From the NCBI GenBank assembly GCA_963573385.1, contig CAUYLG010033242.1:62001-126000 (forward strand): DNA of 64,000 bases, written 5' to 3'. Source of the DNA: Cacajao melanocephalus. Its lineage: Eukaryota > Chordata > Mammalia > Primates > Pitheciidae. Shown in pieces: positions 31,880 through 64,000 of this stretch (the first letter of the stretch is position 1; the number at the start of each line of letters is the position of its first letter). Position numbers and translations under genes: made by a program. Under the pieces are notes generated by a model that saw nothing but the letters and a program-made list of their open reading frames with translations, did no database searches and had not been told where the DNA came from.

Positions 31880-34109
31880 ATGTCGGAACCACAGCCTGAC
31901 CTGGAACCGCCCCAACATGGGCTGTACATGCTCTTCCTGCTTGTGCTGGTCTTCTTCCTCATGGGCCTGGTAGGCTTCATGATCTGCCACGTGCTCAAGA
32001 AGAAGGGCTACCGCTGCCGCACGTCGAGGGGCTCTGAGCCTGACGATGCCCAGCTTCGGCCCCGTGAGTGAAGAGCCTGGAACCCTGGCTCGGTCACCTT
32101 TCACCCTTCTCCCCACACCTCTGCCCCTCACCTCTGCCTCCCTGACCAACAGACCCAGGCCAAATCCTGATCAAGCCTGCTCAGGAAGCCTAGTGATGCA
32201 CTCTTGAGTCAGCAAGTGGGGTGACACCACTCTGAAAGCAAAACTAGAAAAGGCAGCATGGGCAGGAAGGGTCCTCCGATGGTAGTCTTGGGCTCACATT
32301 GGTGTCCCCATCTTTTCTGGTCCCTGAAATGCTGAGGTCCAGCATGATAGCAAGTAGGTAAAAGGGGATGTCCTGAGCAATAAATGATGGGGGCCACCAG
32401 GTAATGCTCCCCCAAAGCTGACTCATTCCTGCTTCCTTGCCAATCTCTTTCTTCCTTCAGCTGAGGATGATGACATGAATGAGGACACAGTGGAGAGGAT
32501 TGTTCGCTGCATCATCCAAAATGAAGGTGGGTCTAGCCTAGCCCCTTGCTCCCTCCTGCTCCAACCTTCTCTTGCCCTGACCTCCACCTCCACTGACTCC
32601 CTCTTTTCCTTCTTCCTCAGCCAATGCTGAGGCCTTGAAGGAGATGCTGGGGGACAGTGAAGGAGAAGGGACAGTGCAGCTGTCCAGGTGAGCTGGAAAC
32701 AAGGGCCAGCATGACTTAGCTTGCCTTGGAGAGTATTCTCTCCTCCAGCACAATCCTCTCCCAGTCTCCTTGCATGTATGGGGTTGGGGGAAGGGCAAGG
32801 CTGGCTAACTTATAGGAAGAAAGAAGTTTTGTAGAAATCTCAATTCCTTCAAACTGTGTCTCTCATCTAGATATCGTCAAGCCTAACATTCACCTCTAGT
32901 GTCACTCCTTTGGGCTAAGCAATGCTCTTTTTAGCAAACAGCCCTGGGAGGAAGAACACGTGGTCACTAACATCTTAATGTTCAGTTTATTAAAGACATG
33001 AAAAAATGTCAGGGTCTGGGGAAATTGGGGCTTCTGGAGTTTTAAGGAGCATGCTGAAAGAACATAAGAAACAAAACATGAAGGGAAATGGAAATGTTAC
33101 CCCTTGCTCCCCTCCTCCCTGCTGTCCAGTGTGGATGCCACCTCCAGCCTGCAGGACGGAGCCCCCTCCCATCACCACACAGTGCACCTGGGCTCTGCAG
33201 CCCCTTGCATCCATTGCAGCCGCAGCAAGAGGCCTCCACTTGTCCGCCAGGGACGGTCCAAGGAAGGAAAAAGCCGCCCCCGGACAGGGGAGACCACTGT
33301 GTTCTCTGTGGGCAGGTGGGGCAGGTGCTCCAGGGAAAGGGAGGTTGAGGTAGGGGGCCCAAAGATCAGGCACTTGATCCCAAAAGTGGGCCCTGGCTCT
33401 TTCCTCCTGGACTGGGAGCTCCAGCGGGAGTCAGGCTATACAGTGTGCCCTACAATCTTAGAAGGCCTCCCCTACCTTAGGCTTGAGGGAAGTAGCCACC
33501 AAACCCAGGATATCCCTGGTCAGAGGGGAGGGCCAAGCGGCCTCTGAGTTGTGGTCCTAAACCCCAGTGTTCCCTCCCCTCCCAGGTTCCGGGTGACACA
33601 CATTGAGAAGCGCTATGGACTGCATGAACACCGTGATGGCTCCCCCACGGACAGGAGCTGGGGCTCCAGTGGGGGACAGGACCCAGGGGGTGGTCAAGGG
33701 TCTGGGGGAGGACAGCCCAAGGCAGGGATGCCTGCCATGGAGCGGCTGCCCCCCGAGAGGCCACAGCCCCAGGTCCTAGCCAGCCCCCCAGTACAGAACG
33801 GAGGACTCAGAGACAGCAGCCTAGCCCCTCGTGTACTTGAAGGGAACCCCAGAGCCTCTGCAGAGCCAACACTGAGGGCCGGAGGGAGGGGCCCAAGCCC
33901 AGGGCTGTCCACTCAAGAGGAAAATGGGCAGACAAGTAAACCGGACACTTCCAATCACCAGGTAGGAAAACACAGCCAGAGCGGCACTAGGCTCAGCTCT
34001 TATTGCTGTCTACTCTGGGGGGCACTGATAGGACCTACTCCTGTTATCTGATTATTGACCCTCCCCTTTCTTTCAGGTGTCTCTACCACAGGGAGCAGGG
34101 GGTATGTGA
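31880..34109 (+). CDS. RELL2: RELT-like protein 2 (complete, 6 coding exons)
   Basis: RELL2 is a single-pass membrane protein of the RELT family (RELT is a TNF-receptor superfamily member) and binds RELT and its partner kinases. Coding exons are 31880-32063, 32461-32526, 32621-32687, 33130-33315, 33586-33961 and 34077-34109. They sum to 912 nt, or 303 residues, the expected length. The first coding exon begins at an acceptor (AG at 31872-31873), so the leader is spliced. Residues about 15-38 form a strongly hydrophobic membrane segment (LYMLFLLVLVFFLMGLVGF), followed by the basic stop-transfer HVLKKKGYRCR. The cytoplasmic part carries the conserved ERIVRCIIQNE block, then a low-complexity Gly/Pro/Ser-rich region (about 195-290). 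Against recalled human RELL2, single-residue changes occur, for example Arg for Gln in DDAQLRPPEDDD. A donor-like GTGAGT follows the stop at 34111, so the 3' UTR may be spliced. Confidence 0.95.
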
Positions 34110-34698
34110 GGTGAGTCTGCCTGAGCCCTAAATGAGGTAATCTTGCCTTCCCATCACCTACTTAAACTACTTAAGCCTTTCAGCTCCTTGAACCCACAGA
34201 GTAAATTGCAGGCTTAGCCTCTGCTATAAACCCCTTGGTTTGGTGGTGGGAGTAGGGAAGGTTCTGCAGCCCCAGGGGAAAAGCTGGACACAGCGTGAAT
34301 AGGAAGCAACACTGTTACTCTTCCTCTTCTCCAAGTCTCCTTCTTCACTGTGCTGATGGACTACCAGCTGGCAGGGCCAGGGGGTGGGTGGGCGTGAAGG
34401 CCCTCCCCTCCACTGGACAGCACTGCCCCCCAGCTGAGGGAGCAGCTCTACTTCCACCTGGAGTTGCATGGTCTCAGGCTGAGGGGCCTCAGGAGAGGTC
34501 ATGGCCCCTCAGTCTCTTCTCCTTCCCCTGCCTGCAACAGGCTGCCTGACCCGCCTTCCCCAACCCCTCGCTCCATATGATAGAGCGTGGCAGCTGGGAG
34601 TAGGCTCCTGCCCCTGGTGGGCCCCTAAAGCAATAGCACCGTAGGCCCCCTGCCCTCTTAGCACAAGAGGCCCAGGCCCTGGCCTGGCCTTCGTGCCC

Positions 34699-34704
34699 TT
34701 TATT
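34699..34704 (-). terminator. FCHSD1: Likely FCHSD1 poly(A) signal
   Basis: TTTATT on the plus strand gives AATAAA on the minus strand. It lies about 470 bases downstream of the FCHSD1 stop codon. I saw no better AATAAA or ATTAAA match between it and the stop, so the FCHSD1 3' UTR would span about 34680-35170 and run into the end of RELL2. Confidence 0.6.
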
Positions 34705-34711
34705 CACTGTC

Positions 34712-34717
34712 AATAAA
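34712..34717 (+). terminator. RELL2: RELL2 poly(A) signal
   Basis: A canonical AATAAA lies about 600 bases after the RELL2 stop codon, with cleavage expected near 34730-34740. The stretch 34110-34711 is RELL2 3' UTR and possibly a small intron; no coding sequence was seen in it. Confidence 0.8.
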
Positions 34718-35170
34718 TCCGCTTAGACCATTACAGCTGCTTCGCATCCTGGCTCCAGCTCCTTCTGATTCCCAAGGCCTGTTCCTCTCCCAGGCCCAAC
34801 CCCAGTGACCCTGGCATCCAGAGTGGGGTGGGTCACAGAGCCAGGGTGGAGACAGAGGTAGGCCAGGACCACTAGAGACTTTGATGGATGGTTTCCGGCC
34901 CCAAAGATTTCAGGCATTTCACCACCCTAAGTAGGGTGGTGGCAGAAGAGAAAGGAGTAGTTCAGTCCTAGAGATGATAGAACAATTGGGAAAAAAGGAG
35001 TGGGTTCCAGCCCCAGAAATGGGAAGGGACAAGTTACTACCCTTGGAGGTGAGGGTGGACATAAGGGAGATTCCAGCTTCTGGCTGTGTTGCTCTGGCTC
35101 ACTGAGGGTGTGGTCTGACAGCTTGAAGATAGGGGCAGCAGCATCACTGGGGTCAGGGATTCCCTGGCCT

Positions 35171-45600
<10,430 letters not shown>

Positions 45601-45742
45601 AGACGCCTGAGTTCTATTTGTAGTGTAGCCACTGATTCAGCCTGTAATTATTGATAATTATTCATTTGCATATGTAGATCACCAGTCCCCGAGCTAATGA
45701 TGAGGAATGGCGAGAAACTCAATGTGTGACCAGGGAAACTGA

Positions 45743-46214
<472 letters not shown>

Positions 46215-46444
46215 ACAATCACTTTGGTTTAGTTTCTTCACAGCACTAAACTCACTTGTTTGAGTACTGGTTTATGTGTTTATTTGCTATCTTCTATTCC
46301 CCTCCACAATGGAGGATCCATAAGAGCAGGGGCCTTGTTTGTTTTGTTTATCCTATATCCCCCAGACCTGGCACCAATTAGGTGCACAATACATATTTGT
46401 TGAATGAATGAATGGATGAGAACAATAGTCTTTTGGTTCCAAGG

Positions 46445-46468
46445 TTTATTGACAATGACTCGTTTATT
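46445..46468 (-). terminator. ARAP3: ARAP3 candidate poly(A) signals
   Basis: Two TTTATT motifs (AATAAA on the minus strand) at 46445-46450 and 46463-46468 lie about 490-510 bases downstream of the ARAP3 stop codon. Either or both could define the 3' end; another TTTATT near 46278 is a possible distal site. Confidence 0.6.
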
Positions 46469-46958
46469 TTTGGCTCCCCCCATCCCAGCCCCTCAAACTC
46501 AGTCTCCCTACTCCAGGCTTCTTTGTAGTTCCAGAATGTAGGAAGTGGGGCAGGATAGACTTGAACATCATTCAGGCCTCTGGTTTCCAAAGCATTTTTT
46601 TCTTTAATGTAGAAAAAACCATTCCTTTGAAACCCAAAATCTCTCATAGAACCCCTACATATCAAATATATAAAGCAAGAGCTGCCCTTGTTGAGGGAAA
46701 ATATGTGGGGCTATGGCTCTGAGAAACACAGTTTGACATTCACTGCTCTCCTTACTTCAGTTACCTCATGATACAGAAAAATGCCATGACCTGTCCTGGG
46801 ACATGCAGCCACTGAAGCCTTCAGTCTAGTGTTCCTTCCACAGCACCACACTGGATTCTGGAGTCTTTCCAGCCAGGGCAGAGGAAGCTGCCAGCAGTGC
46901 CATGATAAGAGCTTCTAGGTCTTCTGGTACCTACTCTCTCAGTCTGCTGGTCCTAGGG

Positions 46959-63417
<16,459 letters not shown>

Positions 63418-63466
63418 CTGCAAGGGCAAGGGGAAGTAGTCAGCTCAACCAAGTGCAATGGATCAC

Positions 63467-63564
63467 CTGAGCCCTCTGGGGAAGGGATGAAATGGAGGAA
63501 GATGGTGGGACCCGACTCCACTGGAAGCACAGCCAAGTAGAGCTCAAAGGAGCTGGATCCCTCA
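63467..63564 (-). other. ARAP3: Possible additional ARAP3 exon (unproven)
   Basis: A 98-nt segment is bounded by GGGTAG at its acceptor side and CAG|GTGATC at its donor side. It is open in the frame that splices in phase with the exon at 63417-63301. It reads EGSSSFELYLAVLPVESGP and then TIFLHFIPSPEGS. The acceptor lacks a good polypyrimidine tract next to the AG, no upstream partner exon with the required phase was seen, and it does not resemble the human ARAP3 sequence I recall for this position. It may simply be intron. Confidence 0.25.
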
Positions 63565-64000
63565 CTACCCAGATTGCAAAAGAGAGAGGCAGTGGGTAAT
63601 GAGACGGGGAGGCCTCTGGCCCAGCCCCTGCCCACTGCCTCTCCCCACCAGCCACCAACCAGGCTGTTAGCTCTGGGTGGGCACCTCAGGGCATGTGCCA
63701 TCCTGTAAGGGTCTCAGCCCAGCTGGCCTGACCAATGGAGATGAGTGTCACTAAGTTGATCACTTCTTTGAGATCAGACTGTCTCCAGGGAGAGGAGTCC
63801 TGACCTATGGGTCAGCCTGTCAGGGGTGGACCAGCACTAGCACCTGGAAGACGCAGACCCTCCCTAGCCGTGACCATCATCAGTTATCTCATGACATCAG
63901 GAAATAGGCCCTGGAGGATCTGAGGGTTTGGGAAACTGCCCAGGCTGGGCCACTCTGATCAGCTAATTGAGGCCCCCTGAAAGAACTGAATCACAGGTTG
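63565..64000. other. ARAP3: ARAP3 intron, right edge of window
   Basis: No convincing exon or repeat was recognised. The upstream ARAP3 exons for the ArfGAP and ankyrin-like region must lie further right. Confidence 0.55.

Noticed and set aside
63733..63778. Possible 46-nt ARAP3 exon reading SDLKEVINLVTLISI
   Set aside because: It has AG and GT borders, but its phase does not fit the candidate segment at 63467-63564. The peptide does not match ARAP3 as known to me. Such short open pieces are common by chance.

Overview
The window is a stretch of primate nuclear DNA. It carries several dozen Alu elements, L1, L2 and MIR relics and fossil DNA transposons, and its multi-exon genes have ordinary GT-AG introns. 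The gene order (DIAPH1, HDAC3, RELL2, FCHSD1, ARAP3) is that of human chromosome 5q31.3. The predicted HDAC3 protein matches the human protein as I recall it. DIAPH1 exon 1, RELL2, FCHSD1 and ARAP3 each show scattered substitutions against recalled human sequences. A non-human anthropoid primate is therefore likelier than human, but that rests on memory and I do not name the species.

Layout. (1) 1-12079 is the start of DIAPH1 intron 1 on the minus strand, with dense Alus and one L1 3' end. (2) 12080-12600 holds DIAPH1 exon 1 and its CpG-island promoter. (3) 12600-14070 is a short intergenic gap. (4) 14070-30470 is HDAC3 on the minus strand: 15 coding exons totalling 1287 nt, or 428 codons plus stop. 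(5) 30430-31700 is a CpG island between HDAC3 and the divergent gene RELL2. (6) 31880-34109 is the RELL2 CDS on the plus strand: 6 coding exons, 303 codons plus stop. (7) 35171-45339 is FCHSD1 on the minus strand: 20 coding exons, 688 codons plus stop. It converges on RELL2, and opposing AATAAA signals lie 7 bp apart. (8) 46440-64000 is the 3' part of ARAP3 on the minus strand: 20 well-supported exons, 882 codons plus stop. They encode the later PH domains, RhoGAP, the RA domain, the last PH domain and a tyrosine-containing tail. The SAM, first PH and ArfGAP parts lie beyond the window.

All exon coordinates were read by hand from splice sites and reading frame. For the three complete genes, exon lengths sum to a multiple of three and the stop falls in the expected place. 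The genes are functionally diverse: an actin-nucleating formin, a class I histone deacetylase, a RELT-family membrane protein, an F-BAR/SH3 membrane-bending adaptor, and a dual Arf/Rho GAP. Three of them (DIAPH1, FCHSD1, ARAP3) act on actin or membranes, but nothing in the sequence shows shared regulation.

I found no undescribed biological system. The points most worth a second look are a GC-AG intron in FCHSD1, the tail-to-tail RELL2/FCHSD1 poly(A) arrangement, a possible extra exon and a small exon-end difference in ARAP3, and an ARAP3 intron holding two pogo-type transposon relics.
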